Shown: piece by piece, positions 55,442 through 64,000 of the stretch
Layout of the letters: each line of letters begins with the position of its first letter
How positions within the stretch are numbered: the first letter of the stretch is position 1
Origin: JASSUD01 sp031963005
Lineage (GTDB): Bacteria > Pseudomonadota > Gammaproteobacteria > Burkholderiales > Burkholderiaceae
Direction: 5' to 3'
Assembly: GCA_031963005.1 (NCBI GenBank)
Contig: JASSUL010000007.1
Coordinates: forward strand, 62,001 to 126,000
DNA length: 64,000 nt
The notes under the pieces: generated by a model
Told to the model about the DNA's origin: nothing
The model's input: only the letters and a program-made list of their open reading frames with translations
Database searches by the model: none
Program-made: the position numbers and the translations under genes

Positions 55442-56593
55442 ATGAATTTCTTTAATATTTCCTTATTTTGGACGCAAAATAATACTGTCTCACCCAATTT
55501 TGAAAATAATACAACAAATGGAATGAGATATCTCAAAGAGATCATTGCCGATTTGAATAATAAAAGAGAGGAAATGCGCCAAGGTATTATTCAGACCCCA
55601 ATCAATTATATTCATATCATCTCTGAACTTAGAGAAAGGCTTTCTGTATCTAAGAGACACGAAGAAGTACTAAATGCCCTACTCGCGATCACTCAGCATT
55701 TTCCCTACATCATCTCAGAGCGTGATAGCAAGGTGCGTCTACAAATTTGGGATCTCTTGAATGAGAATGTGGACAAAATCGCCATCGAAAAATTGATACC
55801 GGCATGGAGAAATGGCATCACCAATAAAACGGTACAAGAAAAATATCGGATATTGGAAGAGAAACACCATAATCTATGGATCAATATTGCAGCTTATTTA
55901 GAATTTTTATTAGCTGACGAACACCGCCATCCTTTTGTTGTAAAATTTGCCCAGAAAGAAAGTGATGTTTTAAATTATATACAAATGTATGTAAAAAACA
56001 CTTCAAAAAAACCAGATAACACTAAAATTATCACTTTAGTCCAATCTTTAAATTATCTGCGCCAAAATTTTCAACATAATGAAACAAAGAGTATTTTTAA
56101 TTATATCTCTGAATACTTTAAAGAGTTTACAGATTCTTGCTTAGATCCATTAGTCACGTGCTTTGACAGCAACACCGCTAGCACACAATCTAAACCGTGG
56201 ATTCTTGCATTGCATTTTTATCGGGCTTGTGAACTTATAGAAAATAATAAAATATCAGAAAGCGGTATCGAATTACAACAAACAATAGTAGATATCGATG
56301 AAGAATTGGAGCAAGATACCTTGCAAACTAGTGCAAGATCAAGGAAGAACAGCCTAGCTGATATATTTATAGGCAAGCATAAAGAGATACCACCACATTT
56401 ATATAACAACTGCCTTACAGAAGTTATCAATGCACAGACAGAGCGCATGACAGAGCTTGTCAAAAAGCAACCGGAGATGCTCGCTGGTTTGATTCGCTCT
56501 ATATCCCCCGTAGATAGAGAGAGACCGTCTAGAGAGAGACCATCCTTGGAATACAGTACCTTTTTCCCCGTCGCTTGTAGACACCTATCATAA
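55442..56593 (+). CDS. Helical protein of unknown function (effector-like)
   Basis: 383 residues, AT-rich compared with apaH and ribBA on either side. Predicted mostly alpha-helical, with Asn-rich start, no signal peptide or membrane segment. There is a short tandem repeat near the C-terminus (RERPS twice). I do not recognise a family. Its position directly upstream of ribBA, where Burkholderia usually has ribE, suggests it arrived by insertion. Weak ribosome binding site. Confidence 0.5.
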   Translation: MNFFNISLFWTQNNTVSPNFENNTTNGMRYLKEIIADLNNKREEMRQGIIQTPINYIHIISELRERLSVSKRHEEVLNALLAITQHFPYIISERDSKVRLQIWDLLNENVDKIAIEKLIPAWRNGITNKTVQEKYRILEEKHHNLWINIAAYLEFLLADEHRHPFVVKFAQKESDVLNYIQMYVKNTSKKPDNTKIITLVQSLNYLRQNFQHNETKSIFNYISEYFKEFTDSCLDPLVTCFDSNTASTQSKPWILALHFYRACELIENNKISESGIELQQTIVDIDEELEQDTLQTSARSRKNSLADIFIGKHKEIPPHLYNNCLTEVINAQTERMTELVKKQPEMLAGLIRSISPVDRERPSRERPSLEYSTFFPVACRHLS

Positions 56594-56833
56594 GTCGTGT
56601 TCTTTATATTAAGGGATGCTGGGCACACGCATACCCCTTACTGACTTGAGTCACATGCAAAAGACCGATACTCCTGCATACCCTATCGTTTCTTTATGCA
56701 TCATATCCGTGGTATAGCGATTGATCACCTTCAAATTGCGCACGAACAGCGCTTTTTTATCGGCCATTGCTCAGTCAACAACACAAACTTTCCGCTGCTC
56801 AGGAGTAGAATAACGGCTTTTTCGAGTTCGCTT

Positions 56834-57964
56834 ATGCTCTCTTCTATCCCAGACCTTATTGCTGAGTTAAAAGCAGGCCGGATGATCATCCTTGCCGATG
56901 ATGAAGGACGAGAAAACGAAGGAGATTTGCTGCTGGCCGCCGATTTTGTTACTCCAGAAGCCATTAACTTTATGGCGCGCTTTGGTTGCGGCCTTGTTTG
57001 CCTTACGCTCACGCAAGAACGATGCCGGCAACTCAATTTACCGCTGATGGTACAAAACAATAGCGCACGCTACGGAACAGCTTTTACAGTGAGTATTGAA
57101 GCAGCACAGGGCATTTCGACAGGGATCTCTGCAGCAGATCGTGCACGCACGATACAAGCGGCCATTGCCCACGATGCACGTGCAGAAGATATAGCACAAC
57201 CTGGCCATATCTTTCCGGTAATGGCACAACCTGGCGGAGTATTAGTGCGTGCTGGACACACTGAAGCCGGATGTGATCTTACTGCGCTAGCAGGTTTAAC
57301 CTCTGCGGCAGTCATCTGTGAGGTCATGAATCCTGACGGCACTATGGCGCGCCTGCCTGATTTAATAAAGTTTGCGGCTCAACACCAACTGAAATTAGGT
57401 ACAGTCGCTGATTTAATTCAATACCGAAGTCAAACAGAGTCTGTGATTGATCGCGTTGCGCAGCGCACCTTACAAACCCATTACGGCACATTTCGTACTG
57501 TTTTATATACCGACCGCGCTAACGGCAACTTCCATCTGGCACTTATACGAGGAGAACCTCAGCCTGATGAAGAAACGATAGTACGAGTACACGAGCCCAC
57601 CTCTATACTGGATTGCCTAGAAATTCGACGTCCTGCACGCTCCTGGTCTTTGTCCTCTGCATTGCACTATGTTGCACAGAGTACTTGCGCTGGAGTGGTA
57701 GTTTTGCTTAACTGCAACGGTCTAGAAAATACACTACTTGAAAGCTATACCGCTTTAGAGGATCTTGATAAAACAGAGCAGCTTCGGCATCGCCCGATTG
57801 ACTTTAAAACTTATGGAATCGGTGCTCAGATCCTGCGTGATCTGAACATACGAAAAATGCGCGTCCTTGCTAGTCCCCGCAAACTAGGCAGTTTATCGGC
57901 CTACGGACTTGAAGTCACTGACTTCATGCCTGTGCCCAACGAAGATAGCGCAGACATCCTCTGA
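56834..57964 (+). CDS. ribBA: 3,4-dihydroxy-2-butanone 4-phosphate synthase with degenerate RibA domain
   Basis: 376 residues from the internal ATG 56834, giving the normal start LSSIPDLIAELKAGRMIILA; the 46 codons before it are not conserved. The RibB part is complete (DDEGRENEGDLLLA, ARFGCGLVCLT, AGHTEAGCDLTALAGL). The RibA part lacks the zinc-binding Cys motif and catalytic loop of GTP cyclohydrolase II but keeps its late block (FKTYGIGAQILRDLNIRKMR). It is therefore probably a RibB with a non-catalytic RibA fold, as in other betaproteobacteria. No FMN riboswitch precedes it. Confidence 0.92.
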   Translation: MLSSIPDLIAELKAGRMIILADDEGRENEGDLLLAADFVTPEAINFMARFGCGLVCLTLTQERCRQLNLPLMVQNNSARYGTAFTVSIEAAQGISTGISAADRARTIQAAIAHDARAEDIAQPGHIFPVMAQPGGVLVRAGHTEAGCDLTALAGLTSAAVICEVMNPDGTMARLPDLIKFAAQHQLKLGTVADLIQYRSQTESVIDRVAQRTLQTHYGTFRTVLYTDRANGNFHLALIRGEPQPDEETIVRVHEPTSILDCLEIRRPARSWSLSSALHYVAQSTCAGVVVLLNCNGLENTLLESYTALEDLDKTEQLRHRPIDFKTYGIGAQILRDLNIRKMRVLASPRKLGSLSAYGLEVTDFMPVPNEDSADIL

Positions 57965-57985
57965 AATTCGCACTGATCACCCCCT

Positions 57986-58043
57986 AGGGCATGTCTACAA
58001 TTGCCCAAATATGGGCCCTTTTGAATCATTGTAGACACTCCCT
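57986..58043. repeat. Complete 58-bp palindromic repeat (copy 2)
   Basis: Arms AGGGCATGTCTACAATTG / CAATGATTGTAGACACTCCCT-type pairing around central AAATATGGGCCCTTTT. It is the uninterrupted form of the repeat at 186-337, between ribBA and ribH. Could fold in the mRNA. Confidence 0.75.
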
Positions 58044-58072
58044 ATTCACTATTTAAATACACAGACATTGGT

Positions 58073-58555
58073 ATGGATACTAGAAACTATTTCCCTCACC
58101 TTGATGGCAAAGGTTTGCGCATTGGAATCGTTCAATCTCGTTTCAATGAGATGATTACGGATGGCATTACCGATGCATGCACCGCCGAGCTAGACGCACT
58201 CGGTGTAGCAGCAGAAGATATTCTGCTCATCACCGTTCCAGGTTGCCTGGAAATCCCGCTTGCACTGCAAAAATTAGCAGGCACTGAGCAATTCGACGCC
58301 TTAATTGCATTAGGTGCCGTCATACGAGGAGAAACTTATCATTTTGAAGTGGTTTCTAATGAAAGTGCGGCAGGATTAGCACGCATTGGATTAGATTTCG
58401 ATATCCCTATTAGTAATGGCATCCTGACCACTGAGAATACTGCGCAAGCCCAGGCACGTTTCGAAAAAGGCAGAGACGCCGCGCGCGTAGCCGTGGAAAT
58501 GGCAAATATGTGCGTCGCGCTCGAAGCACTCTCTCCCATTGGAGAAGAACTATGA
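58073..58555 (+). CDS. ribH: 6,7-dimethyl-8-ribityllumazine synthase
   Basis: 160 residues. IGIVQSRFNEMITDGIT, LLITVPGCLEIPLALQKL, GAVIRGETYHFEVVSNE, and ISNGILTTENTAQA are all present. It condenses the RibB product with the ribityl-uracil amine. Overlaps nusB by 4 bp. Confidence 0.96.
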   Translation: MDTRNYFPHLDGKGLRIGIVQSRFNEMITDGITDACTAELDALGVAAEDILLITVPGCLEIPLALQKLAGTEQFDALIALGAVIRGETYHFEVVSNESAAGLARIGLDFDIPISNGILTTENTAQAQARFEKGRDAARVAVEMANMCVALEALSPIGEEL

Positions 58556-59001
58556 AACGCGCACGACATCAAGCACGCGCATGCGCAGTACAAAGTCTTT
58601 ATCAATGGATACTCTCGGGCGGAGCATCGGAGGATATCGAGCAAGAAGCCCAGGCCGAGCCGAGCTTTGAAAAAATAGATCAGGCCTATTTCAAAACCCT
58701 GTTACACGCTATTCTCAAAGATATCGACACGCTTAATAAGGAACTCACACGCTTTATAGATCGTCCTATTTCCGAACTTTTTCCCGTTGAGCATGCTATT
58801 TTGCTAGTCTGCATCCAGGAGCTAGCGCAGCACCATGATGTCCCTTATCGGGTCGTCATTAACGAGGGCGTGGAGCTGGCCAAGACATTTGGCAGCGTTG
58901 AAGGATATAAATACGTCAACGGTGTTCTCAATAAAGCGGCATCGCATTTACGAGCCACAGAAGTACAGGCTGCGGCACCTCGCTCTTTGAAATCCCTCTA
59001 A
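58552..59001 (+). CDS. nusB: Transcription antitermination protein NusB
   Basis: 149 residues from ATG 58552, which overlaps the ribH stop as ATGA; the longer frame is only a shadow. All-helical NusB core: RARACAVQSLYQWILSGG, DRPISELFPVEHAILLVCIQ, VVINEGVELAKTFGSVEGYK and VNGVLNKAA. Binds boxA of rRNA with NusE, and works with SuhB, also in this window. Confidence 0.95.
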   Translation: MKRARHQARACAVQSLYQWILSGGASEDIEQEAQAEPSFEKIDQAYFKTLLHAILKDIDTLNKELTRFIDRPISELFPVEHAILLVCIQELAQHHDVPYRVVINEGVELAKTFGSVEGYKYVNGVLNKAASHLRATEVQAAAPRSLKSL

Positions 59002-59504
59002 TTCAAACAGTCATAAAAAGAACCACAACTCCAGCACTCCTCGGCTACCTCACTCTTGCTAGAAATAAACTTCTAGACATACGTGCACGCCCCGCACTTT
59101 GCCGTTATTGAAGCGCGCGCTCACTGGCACCACAGCGCGCGCCATGGCACACGCTCTCAAATACCTAAAGCTTGTCTACCTGAGTCCGCATAATATAAAA
59201 AATAAATATGCGACGCTCCTCCTATCATGCTATTGCGCATCTACCTATAGATATTCACTTCATTTAAATCAAAGAATATTCTCAAAATTAATATGCAATC
59301 TATAAAAATATAGATTCATATATTTTCAAACAAAATTAATAATTCGCTCGACCATCCATTATTACGTCAACAATAATATTCATCATACGTTTTTTTATTC
59401 AAAATTACGTACGAGGACAAGCATTGCCCTATACATAAATGAAAGAATATTTTTAATTTAAAAGTGTTGGAAGTGTATTTGTTCAATAATTAAATGGAGA
59501 CGAT
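59002..59504. other. Intergenic region after nusB
   Basis: Contains a GC-rich hairpin GCGCGCGCT / AGCGCGCGC (59113-59142, about 110 bp after nusB, no T run) and then strongly AT-rich sequence leading to the next gene. No other feature is recognised. Confidence 0.5.
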
Positions 59505-60572
59505 ATGCAATTAAATCCAATTTCAGCAATAGGTAATGCCATAAGACAAGTAGGCACAACTATTTCAACACATATCTCAAAGTTAAATTCCCACCAAAAT
59601 ACACCGAACAGCAATGAAATTATATTAGACAATATAGCCACTGATGCTGAATATGGACAATATAACTATAGCCAAAAAAGTAAAATTTCCGAATTAAAAG
59701 AAGACTTAAAAAAAGCAGATCAATCAGCAAATGAGGATCATCTTAGAAACAATATATTTCAAAAAGAATTTGAAACAGCATCATCCAACATAAAAACATG
59801 CTTACTAATTTTAAATGAAATAGAAAAAATTAAAAGCAAAGATAATATAGATGAATCAGGATTAAAACGGAAGAATGTAGAATTTCTCATTGGCGAAGTT
59901 AATGATAATATTCTTAAATTAAATATAGGTGAGCCCGTAGATTTTTCAAACTCAAGAAAAATGCTCACCGTTTTTATCGCCATTGGAGTAGCGCTTTGGA
60001 CTTATTTATCAGATTCACAAAAAGCAGAATCAGATAATATCATCAACAAATCCATACCATTTTTTCTAAATTTACTCCCTCTACTCGTACAAGCAGCAGA
60101 GTATATTATTGTACAAAATTACAAATTCAAAACAAAACACTTACAGTTTGTTTTGAATTCATATAATGATATTTTACCTGAGCTCAATGAAATAAAAGAA
60201 AATCTCTATAAAGAAGAAATTAACAACGCATTGCTTACAATACAAAAAAGCTCTGAAATAATTATGGCCAATCAATTGGAGCACCAAGCAAACGAGCACG
60301 GCATAGAGAATACGATATTAAATGCCATAGAAAAACTATCTGAGTCCTCCAATCCAGTCAGCGAAACTGAAATTGTAAAAGATAAAATTATGGCTGTTTT
60401 ACATAATCATATGCCATTAAAACATCAAGTATTCAAAATACTTTTCCAACAAGGGGAAAATATAGGAATTATTTACAAAGCATTCGAAGCTTGTGTCCAA
60501 AAAGGACGCTCTACTTTTTCTACTACTGGCATTCAAGCTAAACGGTCCAATACTTTACGCGTTATAGCTTAA
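59505..60572 (+). CDS. Membrane-hairpin protein of unknown function (effector-like)
   Basis: 355 residues, very AT-rich. ATG 59505 follows GGAG. N-terminus Asn/Ser-rich without a signal peptide; coiled coil about 55-140; two hydrophobic helices at about 153-169 (MLTVFIAIGVALWTYL) and 182-203 (SIPFFLNLLPLLVQAAEYII); then a second coiled region to about 260. The layout matches the genes at 61173 and 26792. No family recognised. Confidence 0.55.
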   Translation: MQLNPISAIGNAIRQVGTTISTHISKLNSHQNTPNSNEIILDNIATDAEYGQYNYSQKSKISELKEDLKKADQSANEDHLRNNIFQKEFETASSNIKTCLLILNEIEKIKSKDNIDESGLKRKNVEFLIGEVNDNILKLNIGEPVDFSNSRKMLTVFIAIGVALWTYLSDSQKAESDNIINKSIPFFLNLLPLLVQAAEYIIVQNYKFKTKHLQFVLNSYNDILPELNEIKENLYKEEINNALLTIQKSSEIIMANQLEHQANEHGIENTILNAIEKLSESSNPVSETEIVKDKIMAVLHNHMPLKHQVFKILFQQGENIGIIYKAFEACVQKGRSTFSTTGIQAKRSNTLRVIA

Positions 60573-60585
60573 ATATCTGTATAGC

Positions 60586-60624
60586 GCACTTTTATTTTTC
60601 TACAAAAAAATAAAAGTGCTTCTA
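60586..60624 (+). terminator. Terminator hairpin after the membrane-hairpin gene
   Basis: Stem GCACTTTTATTTTT / AAAAATAAAAGTGC with a short loop, 14 bp after the stop codon, followed by TTCTA. Probably the gene terminator, although the T run is short. Confidence 0.6.
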
Positions 60625-60629
60625 TATGG

Positions 60630-60708
60630 CCTGATTACAAGCACTCTCTGAGAGCATATTGATATGCAGAGAAATTATAGGTATGCTCTCAAAAGAATTG
60701 TAATCAGG
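60630..60708. repeat. Composite inverted repeat (about 80 bp)
   Basis: Outer 11-bp arms CCTGATTACAA / TTGTAATCAGG enclose inner TGAGAGCATA / TATGCTCTCA. The full fold is a long stem-loop; it could be a MITE or encode a small structured RNA. Confidence 0.65.
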
Positions 60709-61172
60709 TCTCTCTATATATCAATCTTATAGATTATCTTTAATAAAAAATCAGAATTATCCCAATGTATATTTATTTCAGAAGTTGTATAGAGAAGAGA
60801 TTAGATATCACGAGACGTTTAGAGTAATTTATTCATAGGGATAACTCATGACTTCGAATGTAGCGCAATTATTCAAAAGTAGGGCACAAGCCCTACAAGA
60901 CTATACGTATGCCATGTTCTTAATTCAACACAAGGATTTCATCACCCGCTAGAATCAGGAGCTCTGAGAAAAAAATACAGAGGTAAAAAGCCTCACTCAG
61001 ATGCACATCTCGCTATGATTCGTTATGCACCTCAGAGGAGGCAACCCCCTTCTGACTCTGCTTACATAACGTACATGCATATCTACTGATACTAAGCATA
61101 CATTAATAATTTTAAAAAAATTTTTAGAGCAGGCCACACTGCCTTATTTGGTCTGTCGAGGCATATATAAAT
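60709..61172. other. Intergenic region with one very short ORF
   Basis: From ATG 60848 there are 34 codons (MTSNVAQLFKSRAQALQDYT..., ending TAG near 60952) that could be a small peptide or decayed gene. No family or good ribosome binding site supports it. The rest is AT-rich, leading to the gene at 61173. Confidence 0.3.
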
Positions 61173-62441
61173 ATGTTATCAAGAAATGTAGAACGAGTAT
61201 CACCTATAAATTGCCATCACTGCAATACTTCATTCGCTTCGTCAATAGAAATGGATTCCCCCTCCCTTTCACCGCCTAGCACGTCTTCAGAAAGTGAATC
61301 TTTAAAATATCCACATCTAGCAAATAGAAGCAAATACCCGGATGGTGCGTCGATCTATGAACCATTAATTTCACCTGTCACAAACTACTACAAAGATGGT
61401 TCGCATCCTCATTTAAATGCGCCCTATGATGCAATAGATTCTTCAAATACACGTTTAAAGCAAGTAAAGCGAAATAAAGCGCATAGACGATCACTATCAT
61501 CAAATGTCAAAAAAATTGCTTTCTCTAAATTGGAAGCATCTGATCTAATATTACCTGATCCAATATTATCTGATCAAATCAAATCATCCCTTAGATGCAT
61601 TGATGACACCTTGAAGATACTGAGGAGAATTGGACGAAACCCAGATTTTATAAAAATTTACCATGAAATCTCTTTGAAAACATCTTCAGTTGAAATATTA
61701 GGGAACATAAAATTTAAGAATCACTTTCCCGAATCAGAAACAGAAAATACTCCCATAATTACCCCTCTCAAAAATGCTTCTGAACAAGAGGAGCAAAATG
61801 ACAAACACACTATAAGCATTAAAGATATTGAAAAAAATATTGAAAATGTTATTGATTATCTTCTATTAATGAAAGAAAATCTTCAAAAACAACTATCACC
61901 CAAAAACTTCATATCATATAAATTCATACGTGATGGCTTAGTGACAGACGGTGATTTTGTTAGAGAATCCACAGATCAAATAAAAATTTTACTTCAAGAA
62001 AATGATCAGGAAAAAGAAGACGCCTTTTTATCTGAAAGAATGAAACGTTGGTGTTACACTGTAATTATATCCTCAATAAGTGCAATCATAACTTTTGCAT
62101 TCGGAATCAACTTTATAAATGCCTCTCCAATAATATCTAGTATCATTAATTTTTTCATAGCATCTATACCTGCAATATTGCAAGAAATAATAAATATACA
62201 AGAGATAAAAAATGAAAACACAAAAGAAAATGTACAGTACTTTTTCAAGGAATTAAAATCACTTAATGATAATTTTGTACAATTAAGTAGTTCAATAATG
62301 TTACATAAATATCTACTTAATACTAAATTTCAACAAATAAGGCTCATTCATAATCTTGAGCGTGCAGCGCAGCTTACTGTGCGAAGTATGGTGAGTGCTT
62401 CCACTTCAGAGTATAGTAATTTGCCACCATTACCCGTCTAA
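61173..62441 (+). CDS. Membrane-hairpin protein of unknown function (effector-like), second of pair
   Basis: 422 residues, AT-rich. Ser/Pro-rich N-terminus (about 20-45, SPSLSPPSTSSESES), basic patch near 95-115, coiled coil about 210-290, two hydrophobic helices at about 294-314 (CYTVIISSISAIITFAFG) and 317-341 (SPIISSIINFFIASIPAIL), then another coil. The order coil, hairpin, coil is the same as in the gene at 59505 just upstream, so the two may be diverged duplicates. No family recognised; no signal peptide. Confidence 0.55.
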   Translation: MLSRNVERVSPINCHHCNTSFASSIEMDSPSLSPPSTSSESESLKYPHLANRSKYPDGASIYEPLISPVTNYYKDGSHPHLNAPYDAIDSSNTRLKQVKRNKAHRRSLSSNVKKIAFSKLEASDLILPDPILSDQIKSSLRCIDDTLKILRRIGRNPDFIKIYHEISLKTSSVEILGNIKFKNHFPESETENTPIITPLKNASEQEEQNDKHTISIKDIEKNIENVIDYLLLMKENLQKQLSPKNFISYKFIRDGLVTDGDFVRESTDQIKILLQENDQEKEDAFLSERMKRWCYTVIISSISAIITFAFGINFINASPIISSIINFFIASIPAILQEIINIQEIKNENTKENVQYFFKELKSLNDNFVQLSSSIMLHKYLLNTKFQQIRLIHNLERAAQLTVRSMVSASTSEYSNLPPLPV

Positions 62442-62760
62442 GCCTTACGCTATTTTTTTACACTTCTTTGATCGTGAAATATCTACAGATCTGCATTTGT
62501 GCATTGATACGGTGCATTGATACTGCGCATTGATATTGTTTCACCCCCCATATATTGACTCGCTTGGGCCACGGCAAAACTATGCTTCCATGCTACAGTC
62601 TACGCAGGCCTCACTGCTTAAGATGCACACCCCCTTAAAAAAAATCCATCCTGACGCGCGTTAGCGTTAAAATTCGTTTGTTTGCAAAAAGATATTTATT
62701 CTCGGCACCACGTAGCAGGGATACCGTGACCCGCTGCGTGCTCTCTTCTTTACAAAGCGT
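62442..62760. other. Intergenic region before ctaG, with a short tandem repeat
   Basis: At 62500-62538 three consecutive 13-bp units occur: TGCATTGATACGG, TGCATTGATACTG, CGCATTGATATTG. No gene is recognised. Confidence 0.6.
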
Positions 62761-63600
62761 ATGCACCTTCTTCACTTCCTCGTTCCATGGGAACCTTCCT
62801 TGGGGTGGGGATTATTTTTTGCGCTCAGCGGCATCTTGTATCTGCGTGGAACACGGGTACGGCATATCGCCACAGCACGCCAATGCGCTTTTTGGGCAGG
62901 CTGGGTGCTTAGCCTTCTTGCACTGCAAAGCCGTGTCGATTACTACGCTGAGCATGAATTTTTTGCGCACCGTCTCCAGCATCTCGTATTGCACCATTTA
63001 GCGCCTTTACTCTGGATGGTCTCTTATCCAGGAAGCGCACTGCGTACCGGTTTGCCACGTCATGGATTTCTCGGAAGATCTATGATCCGGCGTATCCAAC
63101 GCAGTCCAAGTATGCAAATAGCCCTGCGCGTACTACTGAATCCTGCACTAGTTTCGTTCCTGTTCATCATTTCTGTATGTATATGGCTTATTCCTTACGT
63201 ACAATTTATATCGATGATCAACGCACCGCTGTACCATTTTATGAATGTGTCCGTTTTTATAACGGGACTCATGTATTGGAAACTCATACTGGATCATCGA
63301 CCAGCGCCACGGGCACCTATTGGCGCAGGTTTACGGGTACTGTCGCCAGTTTTAACCATGTCCCCTCAAATTCTAGTAGGTGCCCTGATTACGTTTAGCC
63401 AAACCGATCTCTATCCTATTTTTGATTTATGCGGACGTGCCTTTGGGCTCGCACCCCTGCTAGATCAAAGCTTAGGGGGGCTGATTTTATGGGTCCCGGC
63501 AGGGTTTATAGAAGCTATTGGTGCGTTGATCGCACTCAAGCATTGGATACGGCTTTCGCCTAATTCAGCCACGCGGCCATATGCCCATGCCGCTGTTTAG
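62761..63600 (+). CDS. ctaG: Cytochrome c oxidase assembly factor CtaG (caa3-type)
   Basis: 279 residues with about seven membrane helices. Typical features of the caa3_CtaG family: aromatic-rich start, EHEFFAHRLQHLVLHHLAPL with conserved His residues, MYWKLILDHRPAPRAP, and PQILVGALITFSQTDLYPIF. It helps mature cytochrome oxidase at the inner membrane. A MITE starts immediately after the stop codon, then a cytochrome c gene follows, a fitting neighbour. Confidence 0.88.
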   Translation: MHLLHFLVPWEPSLGWGLFFALSGILYLRGTRVRHIATARQCAFWAGWVLSLLALQSRVDYYAEHEFFAHRLQHLVLHHLAPLLWMVSYPGSALRTGLPRHGFLGRSMIRRIQRSPSMQIALRVLLNPALVSFLFIISVCIWLIPYVQFISMINAPLYHFMNVSVFITGLMYWKLILDHRPAPRAPIGAGLRVLSPVLTMSPQILVGALITFSQTDLYPIFDLCGRAFGLAPLLDQSLGGLILWVPAGFIEAIGALIALKHWIRLSPNSATRPYAHAAV

Positions 63601-63700
63601 TAGACCTCTTTTGCAACCCTGTAGCAAGGAATTCCTTTGATGCCAGTACACTGTACGGCAAGGAGGAATAACGCTGCTATGAGGTTGCAAAAGAGGTCTA
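63601..63700. mobile_element. 100-bp MITE with perfect 18-bp ends
   Basis: Perfect terminal repeats TAGACCTCTTTTGCAACC / GGTTGCAAAAGAGGTCTA, no coding capacity. The ends look like those of IS5-type elements as I recall them, so it was probably moved by a transposase elsewhere. It begins right after the ctaG stop codon. Confidence 0.85.
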
Positions 63701-63772
63701 ATAACTATTGATCTAGGATAAGATTGCTATTTATCTTAGTTTGTTTGATTTCATGAAAAAAGGGGAAGTAGC

Positions 63773-64000
63773 GTGCTCGTGCTTTTAAGGCGCTTATTTT
63801 TATATTCGCTTATGACCTATATAAGCGGCGCAATGCTCATTACACAAGCCCACAGCGCACCATTGCTCAACGTGCCCGACACCATGGCCGAACGTATTCG
63901 TGCCTGCGCCGCGTGCCATGGAGAACAGGGTGAAGGTTCTGCAAATGCCTATTTTCCTCGTTTAGCGGGCCAGCCTGCAGAATATTTATTCGAGCAACTG
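63773..64000 (+). CDS. c-type cytochrome (c4/c553-like), N-terminal part
   Basis: 76 codons to the window end. GTG 63773 is chosen because GGGGA lies a few bases upstream. A signal peptide (RRLFLYSLMTYISGAMLITQ, ending near AHSA) is followed by RIRACAACHGEQGEGSANAY, with the haem-binding CAACH motif, and PRLAGQPAEYLFEQL, as in cytochrome c4/c553 proteins. It carries electrons to the terminal oxidase in the periplasm. Confidence 0.85.
   Translation, partial: MLVLLRRLFLYSLMTYISGAMLITQAHSAPLLNVPDTMAERIRACAACHGEQGEGSANAYFPRLAGQPAEYLFEQL

Noticed and set aside
56594..56833. FMN riboswitch before ribBA
   Set aside because: The conserved GC-rich core of the RFN element is not present, and the gap is too poor in the expected paired blocks.
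56696..56833. Longer N-terminus of RibBA
   Set aside because: The additional 46 residues are not part of the family, and the internal ATG gives the normal start.
4570..62441. HrpB/PIP-type boxes (TTCG-N16-TTCG) upstream of effector-like genes
   Set aside because: The starts inspected (7123, 8509, 55442, 61173, 36445) show no pair with correct spacing; the nearest at 55211/55247 is spaced wrongly.
1..64000. CRISPR array
   Set aside because: No series of regularly spaced direct repeats was seen; the repeats present are isolated hairpins, duplicated spacers or a single 13-bp tandem.

Overview
The window reads as a chromosome segment from a betaproteobacterium of the Burkholderiaceae. Gene content and several gene orders (minCDE; xseB-ispA-dxs-folE2; cysS / DNA glycosylase / accA / tilS; ribBA-ribH-nusB; uvrC-pgsA) are of Burkholderia type. 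The base composition is much lower in GC than free-living Burkholderia, intergenic gaps are long, and there are decayed genes, small inverted-repeat elements and many very AT-rich, effector-like ORFs. That combination suggests a host-associated, probably endosymbiotic lineage of the Mycoavidus / Candidatus Glomeribacter kind. The assignment is inference from recalled families; no search was run.

Layout. 1-4450: start of rnr on the minus strand, a TonB-like lipoprotein, minCDE, yaaA and tRNA-Gly(CCC). 4570-12290: an AT-rich accessory block holding a YopT-like (C58) protease homologue with C-terminal helical repeats, a coiled-coil protein, a large mosaic protein, an ADP-ribosyltransferase-like gene interrupted at a T8 run, and a broken PIN-domain toxin. 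12500-26220: housekeeping genes (XRE regulator, trmB, a PCMT-family methyltransferase, rhodanese, zapE, lpdA, tilS, accA, DNA glycosylase, cysS, TPR protein, ppiB, lpxH). 26360-36450: a second accessory island with an IS3-family remnant, a membrane-hairpin protein and a tandem array of four long paralogous helical-repeat genes plus a fifth remnant. 36490-54810: housekeeping genes (trmJ, suhB, pgsA, uvrC, earP, an OmpW-like porin, folE2, dxs, ispA, xseB, polA, a LOG-family gene, rfbC, rfbB, apaH). 55440-62440: three further effector-like genes around ribBA-ribH-nusB. 62760-64000: ctaG, a 100-bp MITE and the start of a c-type cytochrome gene.

How the genes fit together. The conserved part covers division-site placement, tRNA modification, DNA repair and replication, fatty acid, phospholipid and lipid A synthesis, isoprenoids, folate and riboflavin. 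EarP rhamnosylates EF-P using dTDP-rhamnose, and rfbB and rfbC contribute to that sugar; efp, rfbA and rfbD are not next to them here. The accessory proteins share AT-rich coding, Ser/Asn-rich N-termini, helical repeats or membrane hairpins, and no Sec signal peptide. This is what secreted effectors of an intracellular bacterium look like, but no secretion apparatus lies in this window.

The most distinctive items are the tandem helical-repeat array (with one copy stopped by a single TGG-to-TGA change and one cut down to a stub beside a MITE), the C58-type protease homologue, and the T8-interrupted gene whose two frames join cleanly.
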